Source: JBGUVL01 sp045134375 (GTDB lineage Bacteria; Bacillota_I; Bacilli_A; Erysipelotrichales; Erysipelotrichaceae). Taken from it: a DNA stretch of 64,000 bases. This document shows positions 17,487-25,336 of the stretch, one piece after another (within the stretch, counting starts at the first letter, position 1; every line of letters begins with the position of its first letter). Location: the NCBI GenBank assembly GCA_045134375.1, contig JBGUVL010000035.1, positions 13,714 through 77,713 on the forward strand, given 5' to 3'. Made by a program: the position numbers and the translations under genes. A model generated the notes under the pieces. It worked only from the letters and a program-made list of their open reading frames with translations, was not told the DNA's origin and did not search any database.

Positions 17487-18713
17487 ATGTTAGTGAGGAT
17501 GAATGAAACAAAGGTAATGAGGGATGTTGTACATGGCTATATTCATGTTGATTTACAAGTCATCTGGGACTTGATTAATGCAAAAGAATTTCAGCGATTA
17601 CGACGTATCAATCAGCTAGGTGGTGTATTTCAAGTGTATCATACGGCAGAGCATTCTCGTTTTGCACACTCGGTTGGTGTCTATGAAGTGGTTCGTCGCA
17701 TGGTAAATGAGATTACAGGATTAAAAAATGGATTGAGCGAATATGAAAAGGCGACCGTTATGATAGCTGGATTACTGCATGATATTGGCCATTTGCCGTT
17801 TTCGCATGCGATGGAGCATTTTTCCACCACTTCTCATGAAAGCTTTTCGCAACAAATTATTTTAGGAAATAGTGAAATCCATGCGATTTTATGTCGAGTT
17901 GATCCAAATCTGCCTGAAGATGTCGCATCCGTTATTTCTTACTCACATAAAAATCAATTGTTGAACCAAATCGTATCCGGACAATTGGATGCGGATCGCA
18001 TGGATTATTTACTAAGAGATGCTTATATGAGTGGGACGAGCTATGGTAAATTTGATTTGGAGAGAATTTTGCGTACCATCCGTGTAAAACAGGATCGTAT
18101 TGTTGTTAAGGAAAGTGGAATTCACAGCGTAGAAGATTACATAATGGCGCGTTATCATATGTATTGGCAGGTGTATTTTCATCCGGTGGCACGAAGCTTT
18201 GAAACCATTTTGAGTTCATTATATCGAAGAATGTGTTATTGTGATCGCTATTCTCCAAACCGGTTAAAAGGGGCAGAAATGTTTTTGCCTTTTGTCCATG
18301 ATCAAGCAACGATTGAAGATCATTTCCTGTTGGATGAACATGCTGCCTATTATGGGTTTTCTAAATTAGCCTATGGAGAGGATGAAATCCTTGCTGATTT
18401 GTCATTGCGAATACTAAATCGAAATTTATTTGATTATGAAACGATCCCCAATCAACAGGATTACAATAAGATTGTTGACCGGGTTAAAAAATGGGGATAT
18501 GATCCGGATTACTATGCGATATTAGATACGACAAGAAAAAGCCCATATCGACCGTATGGAACGGAAGATGCGCATAATATTTATGTGTTGCTTGATAATG
18601 GTGAAGTAAAAGAACTTTCCCAAGTCAGTGTGATTGTGAATAGTTTAGTTCATGGGGATGTGAAAGAAGAGAAAAAGGTGTTTTTTCCGATGGAGGTAAA
18701 AGAACGATGGTAA
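17487..18713 (+). CDS. HD domain phosphohydrolase (YwfO/dNTPase-like)
   Basis: This 408-residue protein has the signature of the SAMHD1/dGTPase-like HD family: RDVVHGYIHVD, FQRLRRINQLG, H in TAEHSRFAHSVGVYEV, the HD pair in GLLHDIGHLPFSHAMEH, and QLDADRMDYLLRDAYMSG with the last metal Asp. Members hydrolyse dNTPs or related nucleotides. ATG 17487 is chosen because GGAGGTG lies six bases upstream and the longer frame from 17430 lacks a site. Its end overlaps a small membrane-protein gene, making a three-gene unit. Confidence 0.92.
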   Translation: MLVRMNETKVMRDVVHGYIHVDLQVIWDLINAKEFQRLRRINQLGGVFQVYHTAEHSRFAHSVGVYEVVRRMVNEITGLKNGLSEYEKATVMIAGLLHDIGHLPFSHAMEHFSTTSHESFSQQIILGNSEIHAILCRVDPNLPEDVASVISYSHKNQLLNQIVSGQLDADRMDYLLRDAYMSGTSYGKFDLERILRTIRVKQDRIVVKESGIHSVEDYIMARYHMYWQVYFHPVARSFETILSSLYRRMCYCDRYSPNRLKGAEMFLPFVHDQATIEDHFLLDEHAAYYGFSKLAYGEDEILADLSLRILNRNLFDYETIPNQQDYNKIVDRVKKWGYDPDYYAILDTTRKSPYRPYGTEDAHNIYVLLDNGEVKELSQVSVIVNSLVHGDVKEEKKVFFPMEVKERW

Positions 18714-18829
18714 TAGCGGGAGATCATTCACAGATAACATGGTATGGGGCACTATTTTTAATAGCTACCATGGTACTTGTTGTGTATTTGATTTTAATGG
18801 TGTTCAAAAGACATGGCAAAAATCATTGA
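18707..18829 (+). CDS. Small single-pass membrane protein (40 aa)
   Basis: The frame starts at ATG 18707 inside the end of the HD gene, after GGAGG ten bases upstream, and ends inside the next gene. The peptide has a polar start MVIAGDHSQITW, one hydrophobic segment (about residues 13-33) and a basic tail KRHGKNH, so it should sit with its C-terminus in the cytoplasm. The overlap on both sides suggests coupled translation. I know no family for it. It may tether or modulate the HD enzyme, which is speculation. Confidence 0.6.
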   Translation: MVIAGDHSQITWYGALFLIATMVLVVYLILMVFKRHGKNH

Positions 18830-19049
18830 TTTTAATCAAGCGACAAGGATAAATTTGCGCTTTAAAAAAGAAAACATCGCAGCTGTATTACATCTTCATG
18901 CTGGCTGTGCTTATTGTGTCCCAGAGGTGGAATGGGAACACGATGACGACATGGAGAGAATTTATGCCATCATGAATGAACTATTAAATCCTCACTTTAT
19001 TCATGTGAAACCAGATGAGTGGAATCCACATAATGTTGTTGTATATTAA
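18813..19049 (+). CDS. Hypothetical protein, 78 aa, with HAGCAYC motif
   Basis: This small soluble protein overlaps the preceding membrane peptide gene by 17 bases. It begins MAKIIDFNQATRINLRFKKEN and has LHLHAGCAYCVPEVEWEHDDDMERIY in the middle, where two histidines, two cysteines and acidic residues could bind a metal. No good ribosome site is visible, so translation may depend on coupling. I do not recognise the family. A terminator follows at once. Confidence 0.62.
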   Translation: MAKIIDFNQATRINLRFKKENIAAVLHLHAGCAYCVPEVEWEHDDDMERIYAIMNELLNPHFIHVKPDEWNPHNVVVY

Positions 19050-19096
19050 AAAATAGCGAACAAGAAGAGCATTTCTTCGAGTTCACTATTTTTTTT
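19050..19096. terminator. Terminator between converging genes
   Basis: AATAGCGAAC pairs with GTTCACTATT (one mismatch), with an inner GAAGA/TCTTC pair and a run of eight T. It can serve the plus-strand HD operon and, with the A run on the left, the opposing gene. Confidence 0.7.
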
Positions 19097-19517
19097 AATG
19101 AAGATGATGGCAGTCGCAATCGCAATCATGATCATGATTGTGGTCATGATCACAATCACAATCGTGTTCTTCTTGATGCTCATGATGGGCTTGAAATCCA
19201 CATTCTAACATCATATCATCCAGTGTGCTGACCTGTTTTGCCAGCGCCATTTCATCAACGGTTCCATAACTATAGCTGGACACTTTGCTAACAACATTGG
19301 CTTCAACGCTGAATTCTCGAATTTGTAAGGCAATCATAGAAATTACCATTGCATTGTATTCTTCATAGTAAGATTCCAGTGAAAAAGCAAAGAATGCTTC
19401 TTCGTTACCTTCAAATTGGGTAAATACAACATCATAAGGCAAAGCGTTGATACGATCGGCTAATTGATCGGTAACAATATCACTGTTTCCTCGATAAATA
19501 TATTTTTGTTCCTGCAT
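19095..19517 (-). CDS. Unknown protein with His/Asp/Cys-rich metal-binding tail
   Basis: The 140-residue protein has a folded-looking part (residues 1-105) with no membrane segment and no family I can name. The last 30 residues are almost only His, Asp and Cys with a few Glu and Asn, in repeats such as HDCDCDHDHNHDHDCDCDC. Such a tail should bind zinc, nickel, cobalt or copper. AAGGAG precedes the start. It could be a metal store, chaperone or sensor. No operator of the iron type found elsewhere in the window is seen in front of it. Confidence 0.7.
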   Translation of the reverse strand: MQEQKYIYRGNSDIVTDQLADRINALPYDVVFTQFEGNEEAFFAFSLESYYEEYNAMVISMIALQIREFSVEANVVSKVSSYSYGTVDEMALAKQVSTLDDMMLECGFQAHHEHQEEHDCDCDHDHNHDHDCDCDCHHLH

Positions 19518-19688
19518 TTTCTAACTCCTTTTTGGCTATTTTTAATTATAAAGAAAATTGATAGAAAAGCAATTAGGGATTCAAAAAACAAAATTCGTCA
19601 CGGAAAACTGAAGATTAAAAAAAGTAGCATACTTTTTTAGAATGTGTATAATAGTACTAATTAAGTGAAAGGATGGAGGGATTTCAGT

Positions 19689-20819
19689 ATGGCTAATTTG
19701 CTCGATTATTTGTATTTTCGAAAAGATATCCGTTTTCAAGAAAAAGCATTTAATAAGATTGATGCACTAATTTTAAGTGAACTTGCCTATGTGGATTGGG
19801 ATTCAATCGTAGGGGAGAAGGAAGTTTCGTTAAAAAAAGCATGCCGCCTTTTTTTAAAAGTGAATTCAGAAGATACATTAAAGGAACGATATGCATACGC
19901 TGCCAAAATACCTAACATGATCAAAGCAGTGCAAAAGATGGATCGTTATCAAGATATTAAAATTCGTGATTATATCACGGTTTTGGATGAGGAAAAAGTA
20001 GTACAATTTGCTGCTTGCACATTTGTATTACCTTTTGATGCCCTGATGATTGCTTATCGTGGAACGGATAGTACGATTTTAGGATGGCAAGAGGATATGC
20101 ACATGACCTATCAGGATGAGGTGGAATCACAAAAATTAGCGGCACAGTATCTGGACAATGTCATGAAACAATTACCGATGGAAAGTTCTTTCTTTGGATT
20201 AAGAAAACAAGTGCATTATCCTCAAATTTATTTAGGGGGACATTCCAAAGGAGGAAATCTTGCGATGTATGCACTGCTGAAAACACAATGGGAAGAACAT
20301 ATCACAAAGGTCTATAATTTTGATGGACCTGGGTTTCGGGATTCTTTTTTGGCTCAGAATGCGTTGCATCAAGGTTGGGATAAAATTGAAAGCTATCTAC
20401 CAAAATGTTCTATTATTGGAAGATTATTATCGCAACATGAAAAAGTTCGTCAATGGATCGTGGATGGGGATATGAGTGGATTAAGTCAGCATGACCCATT
20501 CCATTGGCATGTCGATGTCAATGATTTTGTCTATGTTGAAAAACTAGAAAAAGAAAGCGATGAAATCCATGACTATATTCGTACAATGTTATTGGATAAG
20601 GAAGATCAAAAGAAGCAAGAGTATATTGCGCTTATTTTTTCTATCCTTGGGAAATTAGAGATTACTCAGATTAGTGATTTAAGTGAATTAACATTAAAAA
20701 AAGCAATGAGTGGTATTGTTGAATTTACTAATATGAATGGAGAAGAAAGAAAGTTTATGATAGAAGTGATTCACTTTTTGTTTTCGCAGACAAAATCGAT
20801 TTTATTTAAAAGACATTAA
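19689..20819 (+). CDS. Mbeg1-like alpha/beta hydrolase (DUF2974)
   Basis: This 376-residue protein is a lipase-like alpha/beta hydrolase. The nucleophile elbow reads GGHSKGGNLAMYA, with Ser in the GxSxG pattern, and IAYRGTDSTILGWQEDMHMTY upstream matches the oxyanion region of the family. Such proteins are common in gut Firmicutes, and their substrate is unknown. ATG 19689 (MANLLDYLYF) is preferred because GGAGGG lies about eight bases upstream; the Met at 19665 would put that site inside the gene. No signal peptide is seen. Confidence 0.87.
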   Translation: MANLLDYLYFRKDIRFQEKAFNKIDALILSELAYVDWDSIVGEKEVSLKKACRLFLKVNSEDTLKERYAYAAKIPNMIKAVQKMDRYQDIKIRDYITVLDEEKVVQFAACTFVLPFDALMIAYRGTDSTILGWQEDMHMTYQDEVESQKLAAQYLDNVMKQLPMESSFFGLRKQVHYPQIYLGGHSKGGNLAMYALLKTQWEEHITKVYNFDGPGFRDSFLAQNALHQGWDKIESYLPKCSIIGRLLSQHEKVRQWIVDGDMSGLSQHDPFHWHVDVNDFVYVEKLEKESDEIHDYIRTMLLDKEDQKKQEYIALIFSILGKLEITQISDLSELTLKKAMSGIVEFTNMNGEERKFMIEVIHFLFSQTKSILFKRH

Positions 20820-20831
20820 AAATCTGTAAAA

Positions 20832-20868
20832 ACCAAGGAATAAATTTTTGTTCCTTGATTTTTTTTGT
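20832..20868 (+). terminator. Terminator after Mbeg1-like gene
   Basis: CAAGGAA pairs with TTCCTTG and is followed by a run of eight T. Confidence 0.8.
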
Positions 20869-20954
20869 TTGAATTGTAAAAGTCAAAGGATTTTTCTTGT
20901 GTACAATAAGTTAGCGAAACACCTTATGCTATAATAAAAAAAGAGGTGGTTAGG

Positions 20955-22088
20955 ATGAGTGAGAAAAAAAATTCGTTTGTAAAGAGAATGGGAAGTGCAT
21001 TGTTGGATGTGTTGGCATCTTGTTTGATGCCGTTGATTCCCGTATTGATTGCTGCTGCTATGTTAAAAACTATTGCGGTTGTTATTGCCCCTGGAATGCT
21101 GAATATTGTGAGTGCCAATAGTGATTTAGTAGTGCTGCTCACCTTTGTATCGGATGCTGGATTTTATTTTTTACCAGTGATGATTGGCTATACGGCAGCA
21201 AAGCATTTTGGTTGTAATGAATTGCTAGGAATGTTTTTGGGTGCCATTTTGCTACATCCCACTTTTTTAGCGATGGCAGAAAATCAAACGGTATTTACGG
21301 TTTACGGCATTCCTTGCCGTGTCACTAATTATGCATCTAGTATTATTCCGGCGATGCTTTCGGTCTATGTTTTTTCTTTCATTGAAACATTTTTTAATGA
21401 GCATTTGCCAAAATCATTGGCGCCGGTATTTGCGCCAACTCTTTCTATCTTAATTATGTTGCCGCTTTCGCTTTGTCTATTAGCGCCAATGGGATCATTG
21501 TTAGGAGAATTCATTAGCAAGGGTATTTTAATGTTAGGGGATGTTGGCGGTATTGGTTCGTTGTTGGCCATGATGATCATTGCTGCACTTTGGGAATTTA
21601 TTGTAATGGCAGGAATGCATTGGATCTTCATTACAACGATTGTTATGCTCATTGCGGAAAATGGCTATGAAGCATTGGTTTCTCCTCCGTTGTTCATGGC
21701 AGCTTTTACGGTTGGAGGAATGGCGCTTGGAGCAGCATTAAGAATTAAAGATAAAGAACAAAAAGCATTATGTATTAGTTATCTTGTGGCACAAATGATT
21801 GGTGGTGTTACAGAACCAGGATTATATGGTGTTGGGGTTCGCTATCATCGGCCATTCATCGGAATGATGGTAGGAGGGATCGCAGGAGCGATTTATATGT
21901 GGATCATGGGAACGGTTGTCTATAACTTTATTCCCGTTGCTAGTGTATTATGTCTGTTAAGTTTTGTCGGTGGTAGTACGATGAATGTGGTACATGCGAT
22001 TATTGGTGCTATCATCGCATTTGTTGTAGCGATGGTTGTAACCTATTTTTTAGGAATTGATGAATCTATCGTGGAAAAAGAAAAATAA
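20955..22088 (+). CDS. Orphan PTS EIIC permease (glucose/beta-glucoside superfamily)
   Basis: The 377-residue protein has about ten membrane segments and the PTS IIC hallmark GGVTEPGLYGVGVRYHRPF. It covers only the IIC domain: the IIB cysteine and IIA histidine domains normally fused to it or encoded beside it are absent. It would need to borrow IIB/IIA from elsewhere or work without phosphorylation. ATG 20955 follows AGAGGTGG at six bases. A regulator or hydrolase gene of the kind that usually accompanies beta-glucoside PTS genes is not present. Confidence 0.85.
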   Translation: MSEKKNSFVKRMGSALLDVLASCLMPLIPVLIAAAMLKTIAVVIAPGMLNIVSANSDLVVLLTFVSDAGFYFLPVMIGYTAAKHFGCNELLGMFLGAILLHPTFLAMAENQTVFTVYGIPCRVTNYASSIIPAMLSVYVFSFIETFFNEHLPKSLAPVFAPTLSILIMLPLSLCLLAPMGSLLGEFISKGILMLGDVGGIGSLLAMMIIAALWEFIVMAGMHWIFITTIVMLIAENGYEALVSPPLFMAAFTVGGMALGAALRIKDKEQKALCISYLVAQMIGGVTEPGLYGVGVRYHRPFIGMMVGGIAGAIYMWIMGTVVYNFIPVASVLCLLSFVGGSTMNVVHAIIGAIIAFVVAMVVTYFLGIDESIVEKEK

Positions 22089-22115
22089 GAAATTAAGGAG
22101 TTAACTTTGCTATAC

Positions 22116-22155
22116 ACCCTCCCTACTAGAAAAACCTATTGGGAGGGTATTTTTA
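22116..22155 (+). terminator. Terminator after PTS IIC gene
   Basis: ACCCTCCC pairs exactly with GGGAGGGT, followed by ATTTTT. Confidence 0.8.
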
Positions 22156-22427
22156 GTAATGGAAAACGTTAAAAGAAAAGGAGTGCATTGCAAAAGTAGG
22201 ATTATGCTAAAAGAAAGGGAAAAGTATTTTAGCGAACGATTACGATGTAAGCGATGATCTAGAAACTTTAGCAGGATTCATTTCCTAATTTGATAAGAAC
22301 CGAGAGAGAAAACAAAGAAAGTGATGCAAAAAGCTAGTTTTTTTTCTGCATTTTCTAATGGGTTTTATTGTACAAAAAATAGAAATCAAGTAAAATAATA
22401 GAGAACTTTAGAATAGAGGAGGCACAT
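22156..22427. other. Intergenic region before purD with possible gene remnant
   Basis: No intact gene is present. A stop-bounded frame at about 22211-22288 encodes KSILANDYDVSDDLETLAG followed by a short end, which reads like real protein but has no start codon. A purD promoter lies at 22368-22396. Confidence 0.35.
22368..22396 (+). promoter_or_regulatory. purD-purB promoter
   Basis: TTGTAC is followed after 17 bases by TAAAAT, 31 bases ahead of the purD start codon. Confidence 0.55.
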
Positions 22428-23663
22428 ATGAAGATTCTAGTCATAGGGAAAGGCGGAAGAGAGCATGCGATTGCAGATGCTGCCTATCGTAGTAAAAATG
22501 TAGAAGTCGTTTATACGGCACCAGGGAATGTAGGGATGGAAAAAATCTCTACAAGAGTTAATATCGATAGTAATGATGTGGAACATTTAGTTGCATTTGC
22601 GAAAAGTGAAGCGATTGATTTGACCATCGTTGGACCAGAGGATTCTCTTGCCCGTGGTGTTGTTGATGCATTTCGTGATGCAGGATTAAAAATTTGGGGA
22701 CCAGATAAAAAAGCGGCACAAGTTGAATCAAGCAAAGATTTTGCAAAACGCATCATGGCGAAATATGGAATTCCAACAGCGCAATATCAAACCTTCCATG
22801 ATTTGGCGTCAGCAAAAGCTTATGTAGAAGCACAAGGTGCGCCAATTGTAATCAAAGAAGATGGATTAAAAGCGGGAAAAGGGGTTACGGTTGCCCAGAC
22901 TGTGGAAGAAGCACTAGCTGCTTTGGATGTGGCATTTGCTGTAGAAAATAATAGTGTAGTCATTGAAGAGTGTCTCACTGGTTTTGAATTTTCATTAATG
23001 ACTTTTGTGTGTGATGATGTCGTTGTACCAATGGAAGTTGCACAGGATCATAAATGTGCCTATGATGGAGATAAAGGGCCAAATACCGGTGGTATGGGAG
23101 TTTATTCTCCGGTAAAGAAAATCACTCCGGAAATTATTGAAGAGGCGATGGAAAAAATCATGAAGCCAATGGCAAAAGCTATGGTTGCCGAAGGATGTCC
23201 TTTCACCGGTTTCTTGTATGGAGGATTAATGTTAACAGAAGATGGTGTTAAGACCATTGAATTCAACGCTCGTTTTGGAGATCCAGAAGCAGAAGTTATT
23301 TTGCCACGATTACAAAGTGATTTTGTGAAAACCATTCTTGATGTCATGGATCATAAGGAAGTGGAATTAAGATGGAAAAAGAATGTTACTCTTGGTGTTG
23401 TGTTGGCCAGTGAGGGTTATCCAACTTCTTCTACCAAAGGAGCTGTTATCAATGGATTGGATGAAGTGGAAGCTACGGTGTTCCATATGGGTACGGATGT
23501 CAATGAGAAGGATGAGCTAATTACCGCAGGGGGACGTGTGTTAATTGTAGTATCGGAAGCGGAAACGGTGGAAAAAGCTTATGTAAAAGCCTATAAGGAA
23601 GTACATAAAATCAATTGTGATAAATTATTCTATCGCAATGATATTGGAAAGAAAGATATGTAG
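22428..23663 (+). CDS. purD: Phosphoribosylamine-glycine ligase PurD
   Basis: PurD joins glycine to phosphoribosylamine in purine synthesis, using ATP. The 411-residue protein is an ATP-grasp enzyme, with the N-terminal KILVIGKGGREHAIADAA, the ATP-grasp VIKEDGLKAGKGV and the GPNTGGMGVYSP and EFNARFGDPEAE signatures. GAGGAGG sets the start. purB follows after 11 bases, so the two are an operon. Other pur genes are not in the window. Confidence 0.97.
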   Translation: MKILVIGKGGREHAIADAAYRSKNVEVVYTAPGNVGMEKISTRVNIDSNDVEHLVAFAKSEAIDLTIVGPEDSLARGVVDAFRDAGLKIWGPDKKAAQVESSKDFAKRIMAKYGIPTAQYQTFHDLASAKAYVEAQGAPIVIKEDGLKAGKGVTVAQTVEEALAALDVAFAVENNSVVIEECLTGFEFSLMTFVCDDVVVPMEVAQDHKCAYDGDKGPNTGGMGVYSPVKKITPEIIEEAMEKIMKPMAKAMVAEGCPFTGFLYGGLMLTEDGVKTIEFNARFGDPEAEVILPRLQSDFVKTILDVMDHKEVELRWKKNVTLGVVLASEGYPTSSTKGAVINGLDEVEATVFHMGTDVNEKDELITAGGRVLIVVSEAETVEKAYVKAYKEVHKINCDKLFYRNDIGKKDM

Positions 23664-23674
23664 GAGGACAAGAA

Positions 23675-24970
23675 ATGTTAAATCGTTATTCAAGAGAGGA
23701 AATGCGCAAAATCTGGAGCGAAGAAAGTAAATTTAACGCTTGGTTAAAAGTGGAAATCTTAGCTTGTGAAGCATGGAGCACATTGGGGGAAATCCCAAAA
23801 GAAGATGTGGAAAAATTGTGGAAAAATGCTTCCTTTGATATCAATCGTATCTATGAAATTGAACAAGATACAAGACATGATGTAGTAGCATTTACTAGAG
23901 CAGTTTCAGAAACATTAGGGGAAGAAAAGAAATGGGTTCACTATGGTTTGACCAGTACCGATGTTGTGGATACGGCATATGGTTATCTTTATAAGCAAGC
24001 CAATGAAATTTTATTACAGGATCTTGAGATGTTCATGGAAACATTAAAGAAACAAGCATTAAAATACAAAGATACCCCATGTATGGGAAGAACGCATGGA
24101 GTTCATGCTGAAATTACAGCCTTTGGATTAAAATTTGCATTGTGGTATGCCGAGATGGAAAGAAACTTAGCGCGTTTCAAAGAAGCGGCAGCAGGGATTG
24201 AATGTGGTAAGATTTCTGGTGCGGTTGGTACCTTCGCAAATACACCACCACAGGTGCAAGATTATGTTTGTGAAAAATTAGGAATCCACTCCTCCAAAAT
24301 TTCAACACAAACATTACAACGAGATCGTCATGCGGAATATTTTGCGACATTAGCACTGATTGCCACTTCATTAGAAAAAATGGCAACCGAAGTAAGACAT
24401 TTACAGCGTACCGAAGTAAGAGAAGCGGAAGAATTCTTCCGTAAAGGACAAAAGGGAAGTAGTGCAATGCCACACAAACGTAATCCTATCGGAAGTGAAA
24501 ACATCTGTGGTTGTGCAAGAGTGATGCGTGGCTATATGATGACAAGTTATGAAGATCTTCCTTTGTGGCATGAAAGAGATATCTCGCATTCTGCTGCAGA
24601 GAGAATCATCGCACCAGATGCAACCGCTCTGTTGGATTATATGTTAAATCGTTTCAACAGCATTCTTTCCAATTTAACTGTATTCCCAGAGAATATGTTG
24701 AAAAATATCAATGCTACTTATGGAGTTATCTTCTCACAACGTTTTATGTTGAAGTTGATCGAAAAAGGATGGTCAAGAGAGCAGGCATACGACACCGTAC
24801 AGCCAAATGCGATCAAATCTTGGGAAAATAAAATTAGTTTTAAAGAGCTGATGGAAGCCGATGAAAAAGTAACTAGTACATTGACACAGGAAGAAATCGA
24901 CGATTGTTTTGATCCGATGTATCAAATCCGTAATGTAGATACGATTTTCAAGCGCGTCGGATTGTTGTAA
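23675..24970 (+). CDS. purB: Adenylosuccinate lyase PurB
   Basis: PurB cleaves SAICAR and adenylosuccinate in purine synthesis, releasing fumarate. The 431-residue protein shows the superfamily signature GSSAMPHKRNPIGSE, with the flexible catalytic serine loop, the GRTHGVHAE segment and the TSTDVVDTA segment. It lies close behind purD and shares its promoter. Formyl-THF needed by this pathway is supplied by the fhs gene that follows under a ZTP riboswitch. Confidence 0.97.
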   Translation: MLNRYSREEMRKIWSEESKFNAWLKVEILACEAWSTLGEIPKEDVEKLWKNASFDINRIYEIEQDTRHDVVAFTRAVSETLGEEKKWVHYGLTSTDVVDTAYGYLYKQANEILLQDLEMFMETLKKQALKYKDTPCMGRTHGVHAEITAFGLKFALWYAEMERNLARFKEAAAGIECGKISGAVGTFANTPPQVQDYVCEKLGIHSSKISTQTLQRDRHAEYFATLALIATSLEKMATEVRHLQRTEVREAEEFFRKGQKGSSAMPHKRNPIGSENICGCARVMRGYMMTSYEDLPLWHERDISHSAAERIIAPDATALLDYMLNRFNSILSNLTVFPENMLKNINATYGVIFSQRFMLKLIEKGWSREQAYDTVQPNAIKSWENKISFKELMEADEKVTSTLTQEEIDDCFDPMYQIRNVDTIFKRVGLL

Positions 24971-25024
24971 GAAAAGCAAGAGTTTCCTTTTGCTTTCAAT
25001 GAGAAAAATGGAATCGTAATTAAT

Positions 25025-25066
25025 AAGGATTGTCAGTGATAATGGCTGGGAATCCTTGTTTTCCTT
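25025..25066 (+). terminator. Possible terminator after purB
   Basis: AAGGATT pairs with AATCCTT over a long loop and is followed by an interrupted T run. Confidence 0.4.
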
Positions 25067-25136
25067 TTTGCTATCTACAATAGAAGAAGGACACTTCCTT
25101 TTGTATTCTGGATTTTTATGAAATCATGAGAAATGA

Positions 25137-25164
25137 TTGACATTTTATAGAAGCTTGATAAAAT
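25137..25164 (+). promoter_or_regulatory. fhs promoter
   Basis: Consensus TTGACA (25137-25142) precedes TAAAAT (25159-25164) by 16 bases. Transcription would start a few bases before the riboswitch. Confidence 0.75.
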
Positions 25165-25170
25165 GAAATT

Positions 25171-25266
25171 GTTCCTATGGCTGACGGTTTTAAGTGGAGC
25201 ACCACAGTGCCAAGGAAGTATTTAATGCCGACCGTCTGGGCAATCGTATGCGATTGCCCTTTTTCT
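25171..25266 (+). promoter_or_regulatory. ZTP (pfl) riboswitch with terminator
   Basis: The sequence has the ZTP riboswitch core GCCGACCGTCTGGGCA (25226-25241). GACGGT (25183-25188) pairs with ACCGTC (25231-25236), GTGG-AGCA-CCAC forms the inner hairpin, and GGAAG precedes the 3' element. The expression platform is a terminator made by GGGCAATCG and CGATTGCCC followed by TTTTTC. Its left arm shares the GGGCA of the aptamer, so ligand binding should stop termination. ZTP/AICAR signals folate shortage, and the gene below makes formyl-THF. Confidence 0.88.
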
Positions 25267-25336
25267 TTGGTAGAAAAATGCTCGCATTTAATAGGTAAAA
25301 AAAAGTATAATTAGAGAAAAGAAGGAGTGGATCATT

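Noticed and set aside
19095..19190. The repetitive bases at the end of the 140-residue gene as a CRISPR or tandem repeat array
   Set aside because: The units are 6-12 bases, without spacers, and are explained by the His/Asp/Cys-rich protein tail.
22162..22176. A cre-like sequence GGAAAACGTTAAAA after the PTS gene
   Set aside because: It matches only 12 of 14 positions and lies after a terminator and far from the purD promoter.
22211..22288. A remnant encoding DYDVSDDLETLAG as a real small gene
   Set aside because: There is no start codon in the frame after the preceding stop; it was kept only as a comment on the gap.
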